Below, piece by piece: positions 44,056 through 54,982 of a DNA stretch of 64,000 nt. The notes under the pieces were generated by a model. It saw only the letters and a list, made by a program, of their open reading frames with translations, did no database searches and was not told where the DNA came from. Origin of the DNA: CAVTWD01 sp963738325 (GTDB lineage Bacteria > Actinomycetota > Acidimicrobiia > Acidimicrobiales > Ilumatobacteraceae). Every line of letters begins with the position of its first letter. Position 1 is the stretch's first letter. The stretch covers positions 1 to 64,000 of the forward strand of contig CAVTWD010000014.1 of NCBI GenBank assembly GCA_963738325.1. The letters run 5' to 3'. Position numbers and translations under genes: made by a program.

Positions 44056-45402
44056 TCAGGTCTCGTCGAGGGCGTCGTCGGGGGCCGTGGGCTCGCTGGC
44101 TTCCCCTTGGCCTTCTGGCGCGCCGTACTGCGCGTAGTACTCCGCCCACGCCGCCTCGCGCTCGGCGTCGTCGGCCACCCCGATGTAATTGCCCTGGTCG
44201 TCGAAGGCGTGCTCACCGAAGTGCTCGCGGTACTCCTCCGCCACCTCGCCGCCTTCGGCCGCCTGCTTGATCGAGAGGCTGATGCGGCGGCGGGCGAGGT
44301 CGAGATCGATGATCTTCACCCACAGCTCCTCACCCGGCGTCACCACCTGCTCGGGCAAGTCGACGTGATGCGCCGACATTTCGGAGATGTGGACGAGCCC
44401 TTCGATGCCCTCACCGACTTGGACGAATGCTCCAAAGGGGACGAGCTTGGTGACACGGCCGTAGACCAGCTCGCCGACGCGGTGGGTGCTGGCGAACTCC
44501 TGCCACGGGTCCTGCTGGGTGGCCTTCAGCGAGAGGCTGATGCGCTCGCGGTCGTGGTCGACGTCGAGCACCTGGACAGTGACCTCGTCACCCACGGCGA
44601 CCACCGAGCCGGGATGGTCGACGTGCTTCCACGACAGCTCGGACACGTGGATGAGACCGTCCATGCCCCCGAGGTCGACGAACGCTCCGAAGCTGACGAC
44701 GGACGACACGACGCCCTTGCGGACCTCGCCCGGCTTGAGGTTGGCGAGGAAGTCCTCGCGCTGCTCCTTCTGGGTCTCCTCGAGGTACGCGCGCCGCGAC
44801 AGCACCACGTTGTTGCGGTTCTTGTCGAGCTCGATGATTTTTGCCTGGAGGACGCGGCCGACATAGGGCTGGAGATCCCGCACGCGCCGCAGCTCGACGA
44901 GCGAGGCCGGCAGGAACCCGCGGAGGCCGATGTCGAGGATCAAGCCGCCCTTGACGACCTCGATGACCGGACCCTCGACGACGCCGTCGGTCTCCTTGAT
45001 CTTCTCGATCGTGCCCCACGCCCGCTCGTACTGCGCCCGCTTCTTGGAGAGGACGAGGCGGCCCTCCTTGTCCTCCTTCTGGAGCACGAGCGCCTCGATC
45101 TCCTCACCGAGGGAGACCACCTCGTTCGGGTCGACGTCGTTGCGAATGGACAGCTCGCGCGACGGGATGACGCCTTCGGACTTGTAGCCGATGTCGAGCA
45201 GCACCTCGTCCTTGTCCACCTTGACCACGGTGCCGTGCACGATCTGACCGTCCTCGACCTCGACCATGGTGGTGTCGACGGCGTCGGCGAAGGAGACGTT
45301 GAGATCGTCGGCGGTGACCTGCCGGGGGTGGTACACGCCCTCTGCATCGAAGGTGCCCATCGGGGCGTCGGCGGGAGGGGAAGCGGTCGGGGTGTCGGAC
45401 AA
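44056..45402 (-). CDS. rpsA: 30S ribosomal protein S1
   Basis: About 448 residues with four S1 RNA-binding domains: GQIVHGTVVKVDKDEVLLDI; GPVIEVVKGGLILDIGLRG; KGVVSSVVSFGAFVDLGG; GRVTKLVPFGAFVQVG. The tail is acidic and disordered, as in other actinobacteria. S1 binds mRNA leaders to assist initiation. I favour the TTG at 45402 (then SDTPTASPP); GTG 45438 is the longer option with a poor leader. A TAGCCT box (45474-45469) is a candidate promoter. The polA-rpsA-coaE-uvrB order matches mycobacteria. Confidence 0.94.
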   Translation of the reverse strand: MSDTPTASPPADAPMGTFDAEGVYHPRQVTADDLNVSFADAVDTTMVEVEDGQIVHGTVVKVDKDEVLLDIGYKSEGVIPSRELSIRNDVDPNEVVSLGEEIEALVLQKEDKEGRLVLSKKRAQYERAWGTIEKIKETDGVVEGPVIEVVKGGLILDIGLRGFLPASLVELRRVRDLQPYVGRVLQAKIIELDKNRNNVVLSRRAYLEETQKEQREDFLANLKPGEVRKGVVSSVVSFGAFVDLGGMDGLIHVSELSWKHVDHPGSVVAVGDEVTVQVLDVDHDRERISLSLKATQQDPWQEFASTHRVGELVYGRVTKLVPFGAFVQVGEGIEGLVHISEMSAHHVDLPEQVVTPGEELWVKIIDLDLARRRISLSIKQAAEGGEVAEEYREHFGEHAFDDQGNYIGVADDAEREAAWAEYYAQYGAPEGQGEASEPTAPDDALDET

Positions 45403-45477
45403 GGGGGATCTGCTTTCAGCGTTGCGTTGGACTTGCACGCCGGACGATCGTCACAGCGCCGCGAAGAGGCTAGCACC

Positions 45478-45500
45478 CGCCGTAGGGGCAGCCTACGGCG
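45478..45500. terminator. Hairpin between methyltransferase gene and rpsA
   Basis: CGCCGTAG (45478-45485) and CTACGGCG (45493-45500) form a perfect 8-bp stem with a seven-base loop. It covers the methyltransferase stop codon and precedes the rpsA promoter. No T-run follows. Likely an intrinsic or Rho-assisted terminator. Confidence 0.5.
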
Positions 45501-46206
45501 TCGGTTTGGTGGCGAGGACGAGCAACTCGGGGTGCTCCGTATCGGGCGGTGCCGTCGAGTACGCACCCGGTTCCACGGAGTGGATGGCGTCGAGCCGACC
45601 CCCGGCCGCGGTGATGAGCAGCCCGAGCTCGCGCGGCGTGTAGCACGCCGTCCAGAGGTCCACCTCGACCGCGGCACCCGCCTCGTCGCGCACCTCCGTG
45701 CGCTCGTGGGCGACACCGGCGTCCGCATCGAAGGTCGCGTCGGTGTGGTAGCGAACTTGGAAGTAGGCGTTGAACGCGGTGAGGGTAAGGCGCCCCCCGG
45801 GTCGCAGGGCGCGCACCATGGCCGTGAGCACGTGGAGGTCCTCACCGGGCTCGGTCAGGAGGCCGAACCCGCCCTGGCACAACGACAGGGCCACGTCGTA
45901 CTCGCCGTCCACGCTCAGCCGTCGCACATCGAGACGCTCGAAGGTGGCCCCGGCGGGGGCGTTGGCGCGGGCCAGCTCGATGAAACGGGCCGAGATGTCG
46001 ATCCCGTGCACGGAGAGGCCGCGACGGGCGAGCATGTGCGCGTGGCGACCGGGGCCGCAGCCCACGTCGAGCACACGCTGGCCCGGTTGGAGACCGAGCG
46101 CATCGACCAGGAACGCGACCTCCTGCTCGGTTCCCTTCGTGAAGGAGTACCGGAGGTAGGCGCCGCCGAGGTGGTCCGCGATCGGCTCGAACCAGTGGTC
46201 AGGCAC
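45493..46206 (-). CDS. Class I SAM-dependent methyltransferase
   Basis: 237 residues with motif I VLDVGCGPGRHAHMLA, acidic GIDISARFIELA, and LRPGGRLTLTAFNAYFQVR. The N-terminal FEPIADHLGGAYLRYSFTKG is typical of a family found near polA in actinobacteria. The substrate is unknown. It lies between polA and rpsA on the same strand. Confidence 0.82.
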   Translation of the reverse strand: MPDHWFEPIADHLGGAYLRYSFTKGTEQEVAFLVDALGLQPGQRVLDVGCGPGRHAHMLARRGLSVHGIDISARFIELARANAPAGATFERLDVRRLSVDGEYDVALSLCQGGFGLLTEPGEDLHVLTAMVRALRPGGRLTLTAFNAYFQVRYHTDATFDADAGVAHERTEVRDEAGAAVEVDLWTACYTPRELGLLITAAGGRLDAIHSVEPGAYSTAPPDTEHPELLVLATKPTP

Positions 46207-46254
46207 GGCCGGGGAGCGTAGGCAGTCGGGGTCGAGCTCCCCCGGTTGGGCGTG

Positions 46255-48908
46255 TCAGCTCTTGGCGTCGGCCCAGGTGGCGCCGAAGGCGAGGTTGACC
46301 TCGAGCGGCACGCGCAAGTTGGCGGCGCCGATGAGGGCGGCGCGGGTGTGGGCCACCGCCGCGTCGTGCTCCCCCGCCGCCACTTCCACGAGCACCTCGT
46401 CGTGCACCTGCAGCACGAGGCGGCTGGCCAGCCCGCTGCGATCGAGCTCTCGGTCGAGACGAATCAGCGCCACCTTGAAGATGTCCGCGGCAAGTCCCTG
46501 GATCCCGGCATTCATGGCCTGGCGCTCGCCGGCTTGACGGATGCGGAAGTTGTCGCTCAGCAGCTCAGGGATCGGGCGACGTCGCCCGAACAGCGTCTCG
46601 GTGTAGCCGCGCATCCGGGCTTCCTTCACGGTCTGGTCCATGTACGCCTTCACGCTCGGGAAGGCCTCGAAGTAGGCGCGCAGGATCTCGGCCGCTTCCT
46701 CGGTCGGGATGTTCAGCCGCTGGCCGAGCCCGTAGGCCTCCATCCCGTAGGCCAAGCCGTACGAGACCATCTTCGCCTTGGACCGCTGATCGATGGTGAC
46801 CTTCGCCGGAGGGACGGCGAAGATCCGCGCCGCGGTCGCGTTGTGGATGTCCTGCCCGGACTCGAAGGCGGCGATCAAGCCGGGATCGTCGGCGAGATGG
46901 GCGATGCAGCGCAGCTCGATCTGGTTGTAGTCGGCCACGAGCAGCTCCCACCCTGGTTGCGGCACGAAGGCTCGCCGGAACAGCCGTCCCTCGTCGGAGC
47001 GCACGGGGATGTTGTGGAGGTTGGGTTGGTCGGAGGACAGCCGGCCGGTGCGCGCGACGGTCTGGTTGAAGGTGGCGTGGATGCGCCCGTCGGCAGCCAC
47101 CTCCGCCAGCAAGCCCTCGCCGTAGGTGGAGCGGAGCTTCTCGGCCTCGCGGTACGCGAGCAACGGATCGATGAACTCGGGCCACTGGTCGCGGAGACGC
47201 TCGAGCGAGGCGGCGTCAGTGGAGTACCCCGTCTTCGTGCGCTTCTGCGGCGTGAGGCCCTTCTCGTCGAAAAGGATCTGGCGGAGCTGTTGCGTGGAGT
47301 TGAGGTTGAACGAGCGCCCGGCCACGATCTGGACCTCGTCGGCCAGCCGCTTGCAGTCCTCGGTGAGGCGCTGGTGCAAGCGGCGCAGCGCCTCGACGTC
47401 GACGGCGATGCCGACGTGCTCCATCCGAGCCAGCACCTGCACGAGCGGGTTCTCGATCTCCGTGTAGAGCGGCCGCATGCCGCGGGCGTCGAGCGCCGCG
47501 TCGAGGGCCGGCGCGAGCCGGCTCACCGCCAGCGCGGCGCGAACGGCGCGCTGCGCGACGTCGACCCCTGACCCGCCGAGGTCGAGTTGGCCCTCCGGCA
47601 CGTCGTCGGTCGGGAACGTGAACGGCGTGTACTGCCCCAGCATCTCGGCGAGGGCGTACCGAGCCTCGGCCGGGTCGATCAGATACGCGGCGATGGCGGT
47701 GTCGAGCTCGAGGGGGGAAGCGGCACGTCGAGAGCGAGGAGCGAGCGCATCAGCGCCTTGGCGTTGTGGGCGCGCCACGGCCGGCCACCCGTCAGCGCGG
47801 CGAGCACGGCCTCGTCCTCGAGCAGCTCGGCCGGCAGCCAGGCCACCGATGCCGCTTCCGGCTCCGTCACCACGGCGAGGCCCAGGAGCGGTGAGCGACC
47901 TTCGGCTCCGCTCCAGGCCGCGGCGACGTCGAGCACGGGGAGACCGGCCAAGGCGGCGACGGCCTCCGTGGGCGACGACGGCCGGGCCAGCTCTGCTTCC
48001 AGAACCTCGCCCGTCGACCGCGCTCCGGAGATGGGTTCGGCGAGCACCTCGGCCAGGCGATCGAACAACGTCCGGAACTCCAGGAAGTCGAAGAGCCGCT
48101 TCACCTCGGTGGGCTCGGCAGGGCCCCACTGCAACGCGTCCAGGTCGACCTCGACCGGCGTCTCGCGCTGCAGCACCATCACCCTCGCGTTGTCCCGGAC
48201 CCGCGCTTCGTGCTCGGCCAGCGCCGCCCGCAGCTTCGGCGTCTGCGCGTCGAGGTGGGCGAACACACCATCGAGGCCGCCATATGTGGTGATCAGCTTG
48301 GCCGCGGTCTTCTCGCCGACGCCGGGTACCCCGGGAAGGTTGTCCGAGGGGTCGCCGCGGAGCGCGGCGTACTCCGGGTACTCAGCCGGAGTGACACCGG
48401 TCTTCTCCCTGATGCCGGCTTCGTCGTACAGCGCGTAATCGGACACGCCTCGGCGGTTGTAGAGCACCTTCACGAGCGGGTCCTCCACCAGCTGGAAGGT
48501 GTCCCGATCGCCAGTCACGATGATCACCTCGCAGCCCCGCTGCTTGGCCCGCTCTGCCACGGTGGCGATCACGTCGTCGGCCTCGTACCCCGGCACCTCC
48601 AGCGCGGTGATGCCTAGCGTGTCGATGACCTGGCGGACGAGGCCCATCTGCTGGCGGAGGATGTCGGGGGCGGCGGATCGGTTGGCCTTGTAGTCGACGA
48701 TGGCCTCGTGGCGGAAGGTCGGCTCGGGCCGGTCGAAGGCCACGATCACGCCGTCGGGCGCGTTGTCGCGCAGCAAGTTGATCAGCATCGACGTGAAGCC
48801 GAACACGGCGTTGGTGACCTGACCCGAAGCGGTCGACATGTCGCTCGGCAGGGCGAAGAAGGCGCGGTAGGTGAGCGAGTTGCCGTCGAGGAGGAGCAGC
48901 TTGCTCAT
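46255..48908 (-). CDS. polA: DNA polymerase I (one frame break)
   Basis: About 883 residues when two frames are joined. The N-terminal 5'-3' exonuclease (MSKLLLLDGNSLTYRAFFAL, VPGYEADDVIATVAE, GDRDTFQLV, LPGVPGVGEKTAAKLI) is followed by a degenerate 3'-5' region without a clear DEDD set, then the polymerase domain (DYNQIELR, RSKAKMVSYGLAYG, VQVHDEVLVE). The frame breaks at a run of six G (47712-47717); five would restore LELDTAIAAYLI. A homopolymer break in a normally essential gene points to a sequencing error. It repairs gaps and processes Okazaki fragments. Confidence 0.94.
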
Positions 48909-48965
48909 GGCGGCGGGAGCCGATTCCCTGCGGGGGGCGAGGAGTGGTCGGCGAACGCGGCCATC

Positions 48966-49541
48966 TCAGGGCCGGAGCTCACCGGCGATGATCTGGTCGG
49001 CCACGGTGCGCATCTTCGTGCGGTCGCTCATCGCCCGCTTCTGGATGAACGAGAACGCCTCCGCCTCGCTCATGCCGTCACGATCCATCAGGATGCCCTT
49101 GGCGCGGTCGACCACCTTCCTGGTCTCGAGCTGCTCCTCCAGGTTCTGGACCTCGGCGGTGAGGTCGGCGAGCTCCCGGAACCGGCCGATGGCGAGCTCG
49201 ATGGCGGGCACCAGCTCGCTCTTCTGGAACGGCTTCACGAGATAGGCGAGCGCGCCGGCGTCGCGAGCCTGATCCACGAAGTCGCGTTGGCTGAAGGCGG
49301 TGAGGATCAGCACCCCGCAGAGCCGCTCAGCGCTGATCTCCCGGGCGGCGGCCAGGCCATCGAGTCCGGGCATCTTGATGTCGAGGATGGCGAGGTCGGG
49401 TCGCAGCTCCCGCACGAGCCGCACGGCGTCGTCGCCCCGTCCCGTCTCGGCCACGACCTGGTAGCCCTCCTCCTCCAGCGTCTCGCGCAGGTCGAGGCGG
49501 ATGATGGCCTCGTCCTCGGCGATCACGACGCGGGCGGTCAC
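48966..49541 (-). CDS. pdtaR: ANTAR-domain response regulator, PdtaR-like
   Basis: 191 residues. A receiver domain (VVIAEDEAIIRLDLRETLEE, Asp in LAILDIKMPGLDG, Lys in YLVKPF) is joined by a coiled coil (TAEVQNLEEQLETRK) to an ANTAR RNA-binding domain (VVDRAKGILMDRDGMSEAEA, FSFIQKRAM). The same gene sits near polA in mycobacteria, where it responds to the PdtaS kinase and antiterminates target mRNAs. No PdtaS is in the window. Its start overlaps the DUF3068 stop. Confidence 0.9.
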   Translation of the reverse strand: MTARVVIAEDEAIIRLDLRETLEEEGYQVVAETGRGDDAVRLVRELRPDLAILDIKMPGLDGLAAAREISAERLCGVLILTAFSQRDFVDQARDAGALAYLVKPFQKSELVPAIELAIGRFRELADLTAEVQNLEEQLETRKVVDRAKGILMDRDGMSEAEAFSFIQKRAMSDRTKMRTVADQIIAGELRP

Positions 49542-50748
49542 GGGCTGGCAGCTCCGGGTTCGGGGGGTGGGGCCTCCATTGAACCATCGCGCACGCGCTT
49601 CGGGATGGCGATCAGCACGATGCCGATCACGGCCAAGACGATGCCGACCACGAGCAGGATGAGCGGGATGGTGTCCTCCGCCAGCTTCTTCATGTCCCGG
49701 TTGTCGTTGACGGTGGAAGCGATGTCCTTCACCGACGCGGGCGTCTGGCTGAAGGTGTTGTCGAAGATCGGGATCGGATTGCTGGCCAGCGTCTTCAGCT
49801 TGTTCGCGACATCCGTGACTCCCGGGACGCTCGTGTACTTGGCCAGCAACGCCTCGAGCTTGGGCACGAGCGTTGGGTCAGGCACGGCGGCGAAGCGTTG
49901 CTGGACGTTGCGGACGTCGACGATGCCGCCCGTGCTGCGGTCCACCGCATCACTCCCCTTGTTGCTCAGCACGTACTGCACCTTCACCGGCGTGGAGACC
50001 AAACCCTGGATCAGCGGGAGCTCGGCCGGCGCCAGACGCGGGAGCAGGTTGATGAGCACCGTCTGGAGGTCGATGCCGCGGCTGGCCAGCAACGGAGCGA
50101 GCTGCGCCGCGGTGAGCTGGCGCGGGAGGGGTTTCGGGAGCGCCTTGTCGAGCGTGGCCAGGTAGGCGGCCGTGACCGGGCGGTACTCCACGTCGGCGAG
50201 GAAGTTGTAGACGTCGATGCCCTCGATGTGGTCGCGCCCGCTGGGCTTCACCTGATACGTCGTCTGCGTCTCGTTGTTGTAGATCGGGTAGGGCTGGGCC
50301 TTCGTGTCGAGCGGGAAGTTCAACCGGTAGGCACCAGATCGGTCGACCTTGTTGGCCGGGTCGTAGGCCCAGGCCCGGTCGTCGGCCACGTTCACCATCT
50401 TGCGGCGGTCCATCACGTACTGGTTCTGCTGGGTGAGCTTGAAGAGGCCCTGCGCATCGAGGTCGATGTTCTCGCCGACGACGGTGAGCGTGGCGCCCGT
50501 CTGGGAACCGTCCACCTTGATGTGACGCGGACGGAGAGGGGGTAGTCCTTCGGCGCCTTCAAGGGCTGCGTGGTGGAGGGATCGACGTAGAGCGTCACCT
50601 TGCCCGTGTACCGGGGAGTCTCATCGACGTCGTCGGGGAACTTGACCAGTGCCGGCACCGCGACCGAGCGCCAGACGAACGAGCCGACGAAGAGCAAGAC
50701 GCCGACGACGACGAGCGCGATTGGCCACTTGCGTCGGGTCCGGTGCAT
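49538..50748 (-). CDS. DUF3068 membrane-anchored protein (one frame break)
   Basis: About 403 residues. An N-terminal membrane helix (WPIALVVVGVLLFVGSFVW), a large extracytoplasmic domain (YTGKVTLYVDPSTTQPL, then GIDVYNFLADVEYRPV) and a C-terminal membrane helix (ILLVVGIVLAVIGIVLIAI) give the DUF3068 layout, annotated in databases as PorA-like. The two frames meet near 50522, where one base is missing. The ATG at 50748 follows GAGGGAG. It is translationally coupled to pdtaR. Function unknown; a surface role is inferred. Confidence 0.8.
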
Positions 50749-50879
50749 GGAGGCTCCCTCAGAACGGCGTCCGCTCACACTAGGACGGTTGCCGAGCCCG
50801 ACCTCGCGACGCGCCTGACGGGTCTTTTCGTGGGACACATGGTCCGGGTTGCATCCCGCTGAGAGCGGGCCGGACAGCT

Positions 50880-51170
50880 TCAGTCGGAGGCGAACAGGCG
50901 GTCGAGGAGCGCGTCCTGATCGGCCTCGATCTCCTGGATGGCGGCGACGACCTCGGCCCGATGGCGCGCCATCGCGTCCGCGTGCCGACGCGCTTCACGG
51001 TACTCACGGTCGGCGAGGGGGGTCTCGGAGACCAGGGCGCGCAGGCCGGAGTCGGCGGCGTCGTCAGAGAGCGCCGCCAGTTGCTCCTCCACGATGCGCA
51101 ATTCCTCGCGGAGCTGCTTCAGGCGCTCCGTGAGCGCAGCGAGTCGGCGTTCGACCGTGGCCCGGGACAT
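50880..51170 (-). CDS. Small coiled-coil protein
   Basis: 96 residues, almost all charged helix: RLAALTERLKQLREELRIVE, then EEQLAALSDDAADSG, and a second helix ending DQDALLDRLFASD. It looks like a two-helix coiled-coil hairpin, as in several actinobacterial proteins of unknown function. No catalytic motif. It stands alone between the DUF3068 gene and the EamA transporter. Confidence 0.6.
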   Translation of the reverse strand: MSRATVERRLAALTERLKQLREELRIVEEQLAALSDDAADSGLRALVSETPLADREYREARRHADAMARHRAEVVAAIQEIEADQDALLDRLFASD

Positions 51171-51235
51171 GCCCAGAGTGTACGGTCCGGATCCCGCTCG
51201 TCGGCGCCGCCCACTCGGGCCAGACTGACCCAGCC

Positions 51236-52127
51236 ATGCGTCGCGTCGTGCTCCTCGCCTTCATCTGGGGTTGGTCATTCCTCTTCATCAAGGTGGCGGT
51301 CGAAGGCTTCACGCCCTTCACGGTGGCGGCGCGGCCGGATGGCGCTCGGGTGCGCCGCCCTCCTCCTCATCGGACGCGCCACCGGAGCGCCCCCGCTCCC
51401 GCGCGACCGACGCTTCTGGTCGGCGGTGTCGTTCGTGGGCATCGTCGGGACCGCCCTGCCGTTCACCTTGCTCGCGTGGGCGGAGGAGCGCATCACCTCC
51501 GCGCTGACGTCGGTGGCGCAGGCCACGACGGCGCTGTTCACCGCCATGTTCGCGGCCATCCTCCTGCGGGAGCGGTTGACGCCGCTGCAGATCGCCGGGC
51601 TGGTCGTGGGGCTGAGCGGCGTGGCCATCGCCGCCGGGGTCGGGTCGGGCGACGTGACGAGCTCATCGGCCGTCGGGGTGCTGGCGGCCGTCGGCGCGGG
51701 CGCCGCCTACGGCATCACGTTCGTGCACATGCAACGCCGCCTTTTGCATGTCGCGCCGATCCAGGCGGCCACGGGACAGCTCCTCATCGGCGCGCTCGTG
51801 CTCGCTCCGTTCGCCATCGTGTCCTCCGTCGTTTCGGGCTTCGACCCCACGCCCAATCGCGTCGCCGCCCTCGTCACACTCGGGGCGGTCAACACCGGCC
51901 TCGCCTACTGGATCAACTACGGGGCCGTCGCCCAAGTCGGCGCCACCGCCGCCTCCCTCGTCACCTACCTCGTGCCACCGATCGCGATCACCGCCGGTTG
52001 GCTGGTGCTCGGCGAGCCCGTGGGCTGGCGATTGCTCGTGGGGTTGGCACTGATCATCCTGGGAGTGGCGGCCGTCCGCCAAGCCCCCATGATCGTGCGG
52101 AGGCGTGTCACGCGCTACACAAGGTGA
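51236..52127 (+). CDS. EamA-family transporter (one frame break)
   Basis: About 296 residues with ten hydrophobic helices in two EamA repeats. It starts LLAFIWGWSFLFIKVAVEGF; the frame breaks near 51334-51337 and continues RMALGCAALLLIGRATG. The second half ends WINYGAVAQVGATAASLVT, then YLVPPIAITAGWLVLGEPV, the classic DMT exporter motif. Such proteins export amino acids or other small metabolites. The break adds one base in a GC-rich run and is probably an error. Confidence 0.82.
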
Positions 52128-52151
52128 GCGGGCGCCGAGGAGGTCCAGCCC

Positions 52152-54074
52152 ATGACGGATGCCTGGTCGATCAGCGAGGGTTACTGGGACGTCGAGGGCT
52201 CCTGGCACGAGACGCCGCGGAAGACCCGGGCCGTGCTGCGGGCGACCATGGGCCCCGACGGCGCCGACGAGCCTCCGCCTGCGCCGCCGTCCTGGTTCGT
52301 CCACACCGGTGAGGCGCCTGCGCTGCTCGGTCCGTGCGACGTCGTGCTCGAGGACGGAGCCGTCCTGCACGACCTGCGCTCGATCCCGCCAGACCTCCCG
52401 ATCGGCTACCACGAGCTGCAGCCCCTGGACGGCTCGTCCGCCTCCTGGCTCGTCGTCTCGCCGCGACGCTGCCCCCTGCCCGCGCCCGGCTGGGGATGGG
52501 CCGTGCAGCTCTACGCCGCCCGCTCGAGCCGGAGCTGGGGCATCGGCGACCTGGCCGACCTCCGCGACTTGGCCAGTGGTCACAGCGCCTCGGCGCCAGC
52601 GTCGCGATGATCAGCCCGCTGCACGCGCGCCGTGCCGAGCCCGCACCACGACCCGAGCCCCTACTTCGCCAGTAGCCGGATCTACCGCAACCCGCTCTAC
52701 CTCCGCATCGAGGACGTGCCGGGAGCGAAGGATCTCCCCGACGTGCCCCGCCTCGCCGCCCTCGGTCGGGCCCTCGACGCCAACGCCCACATCGATCGCG
52801 CCGAGGCCTACCGGCTGAAGCTGAGCGCCCTGCAACTCCTTTTCGACCACGCCGACGAGCGGCACCACTATGGCACCGCCCATGCCTTCAGCACGTGGCG
52901 GAAGGCGGAGGGCGCGCCCCTCACCCGCTATGCCACGCACGCGGCGCTGGCCGAGCTCTTCGGACCCGACTACGGGCGCTGGCCGAGCGAGTATCGCCAT
53001 CCCGACTCACCCGCCGTCGCTCGCTTCGCCGCCGAGAACGAGCGGCGCGTCCAGTTCCACGAGTGGTGCCAGTGGCAGCTCTTCGGCCAGTTGGCCGCGG
53101 CGGGCACGGCGGGCGTCGGGCTGATCAGCGACCTCGCCGTCGGCTTCGACCCGCAGGGCGCCGACGGATGGGCCTACCAGGACTTGCTGGCGCGCGGCTG
53201 CCGGGTCGGCGCGCCGCCCGATGCCTTCAACCAGCTCGGCCAGGACTGGGGTCTGCCTCCGTTCATCCCGTGGAAGCTGCGAGCGGCCCGCTACGAGCCC
53301 TTGGTGCGCACGCTGCGCTCCTCCTTCGCCCACTGCGCCGGCATCCGGATCGACCATGTGATGGGCCTGTTCCGGCTCTACTGGCTGCCGCCGGGTAGCG
53401 GCCCGCGAGACGGCGGCTACGTGCGCTACCCCTCGGACGAGATCCTCGATCTCGTCGTGCTCGAAGCCCATCGCGCGGGCGCCTTCGTGATCGGTGAGGA
53501 CCTCGGCACGGTCGAGGACCAGGTGCGCGACGAGCTCGCCGACCGCGCCATCCTCTCCTACCGGCTGCTCTGGTTCTTCGACGACCCCACCGGGCCCCAA
53601 CCGGCCCAATCGGTCGCCGCGATCACCACGCACGACCTCCCGACCGTGGCCGGCGCCTGGACCGGAGCGGACGAGGCGGAGCTCGAAACCCTCCACCTGG
53701 CACCCGACGATGAGAGCGCCGGCTATTTCCGGCGCATGCTCGAACGCTCCACCGGCCTACCCGACGATGCCCCTCTCGAGGAGGTGGTCATCGCCGCGCA
53801 CCGGGCGCTGCGCGCCATGCCGGCCACGCTCCATCTGGCGACCCTCGAGGACGCGCTCGCCGTGGCCGCCCGGCCGAATGTCCCCGGCACGACCAGGGAG
53901 CGACCGAACTGGCAAGCCCCGCTGCCGAAACCGCTCGAGCTCGTCGAGCACGATCCCCTCACCCGCCGCGTGGCGGCTGCCATGTCCGCGCCGCCCGACC
54001 CCGCTGCGCCTGCGTTCGTGCGTGTCACAACGCGCACCGGTGCCCGAATCGACCCGCATGAACGGGATGGATGA
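52152..54074 (+). CDS. malQ: 4-alpha-glucanotransferase, GH77 (two frame breaks)
   Basis: About 640 residues once three frames are joined (breaks near 52575 and 52625). An N-terminal beta domain is followed by the GH77 barrel: LYAARSSRSWGIGDLADLRD, then LGASVAMISPLHA in a second frame, then DPSPYFASSRIYRNPLYL. The acids are in GIRIDHVMGLFRLYW, FVIGEDLGTV and ITTHDLPTVAG. It transfers alpha-1,4-glucan segments in glycogen and maltodextrin metabolism. GAGGAGG precedes the ATG. Neighbours show no sugar operon. Confidence 0.88.
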
Positions 54075-54119
54075 CGACCGACCGGGAGCTCTCACCCGGA
54101 GCCGATTAGGGTCGGGGCC

Positions 54120-54809
54120 GTGCTGATCGAGGGGCTTCCGCTGTGGCTGGCGCAGACGAACGCTTGGATCGTCGCGCCCCGCGGCCCGGGTGGGGAGTGC
54201 GTGCTGATCGACGCGCCGCCAGACCCGGTGACGATCATCCATCGCCTCGAACACCACGGGCTGCGGCTCGTCGCGCTGTTCAACACCCACGGCCACATCG
54301 ACCACATCGGCGGAGTGGGCACCCTGGTCCACGACCTCGAGGGCGGCGACGCCATCGACGTGCGCATCCACGACGACGACCGCCACATGCTGCTCGACCC
54401 GCTCGGGACGAGCGGCATGTTCGCCAGCTTCCTCCAGGACCTCGACCTCCGCCCTCCCGAGCTCGTGCACGGCCTGGACGACGGCGAGGCGGTTCGCGGC
54501 GCGGGCATGACCTTCACCGCGGTGCACACGCCCGGTCACACACGCGGCTCGGTGTGCTTCCGCCTCGACGTGGAGGGTGAGCCGCCGATCCTGTTCTCCG
54601 GCGACCACCTCTTTGCCGGTTCCATCGGTCGCACGGATCTACCGGGCGGCTCGTTCGAGGTGCTCATGGCTTCGATGCAGGAGAAGATCCTCCCGCTCGA
54701 CGACGACACGGTGGTGCTGCCCGGCCACGGGGGAACGACGACGATCGGGCGGGAGCGGGCGACCAACCCGTTCCTGCTCGAGCTGCGCCAGCGCCACGCC
54801 GACCGGTGA
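54120..54809 (+). CDS. Metallo-beta-lactamase-fold hydrolase
   Basis: 229 residues with the metal motif THGHIDH (near 60), further His in HTPGHTRGS, Asp in FSGDHLFAGSIGRTD and His in LPGHGGTTTIG. This is the glyoxalase II-like/YcbL subgroup, which usually hydrolyses thioesters; the substrate here is unknown. The GTG at 54120 is seven bases after TAGGGT (54107-54112), so the transcript is probably leaderless. Confidence 0.88.
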   Translation: MLIEGLPLWLAQTNAWIVAPRGPGGECVLIDAPPDPVTIIHRLEHHGLRLVALFNTHGHIDHIGGVGTLVHDLEGGDAIDVRIHDDDRHMLLDPLGTSGMFASFLQDLDLRPPELVHGLDDGEAVRGAGMTFTAVHTPGHTRGSVCFRLDVEGEPPILFSGDHLFAGSIGRTDLPGGSFEVLMASMQEKILPLDDDTVVLPGHGGTTTIGRERATNPFLLELRQRHADR

Positions 54810-54982
54810 ACAGCCCCGGACGGGCTGCCTCGGCCCTCCGCCACCAGCATTTCGCGCGGCGTAGTGGCGCCATACGGCGCTGAACCGCGTCAGATCACCC
54901 GGGCGTCATTTGCGACGAAGCCGGCGAACGGGCCGTCCTCGATGCGGTGCGAGCCCTGCTCGGTTGGGGGCGACTGGCGACG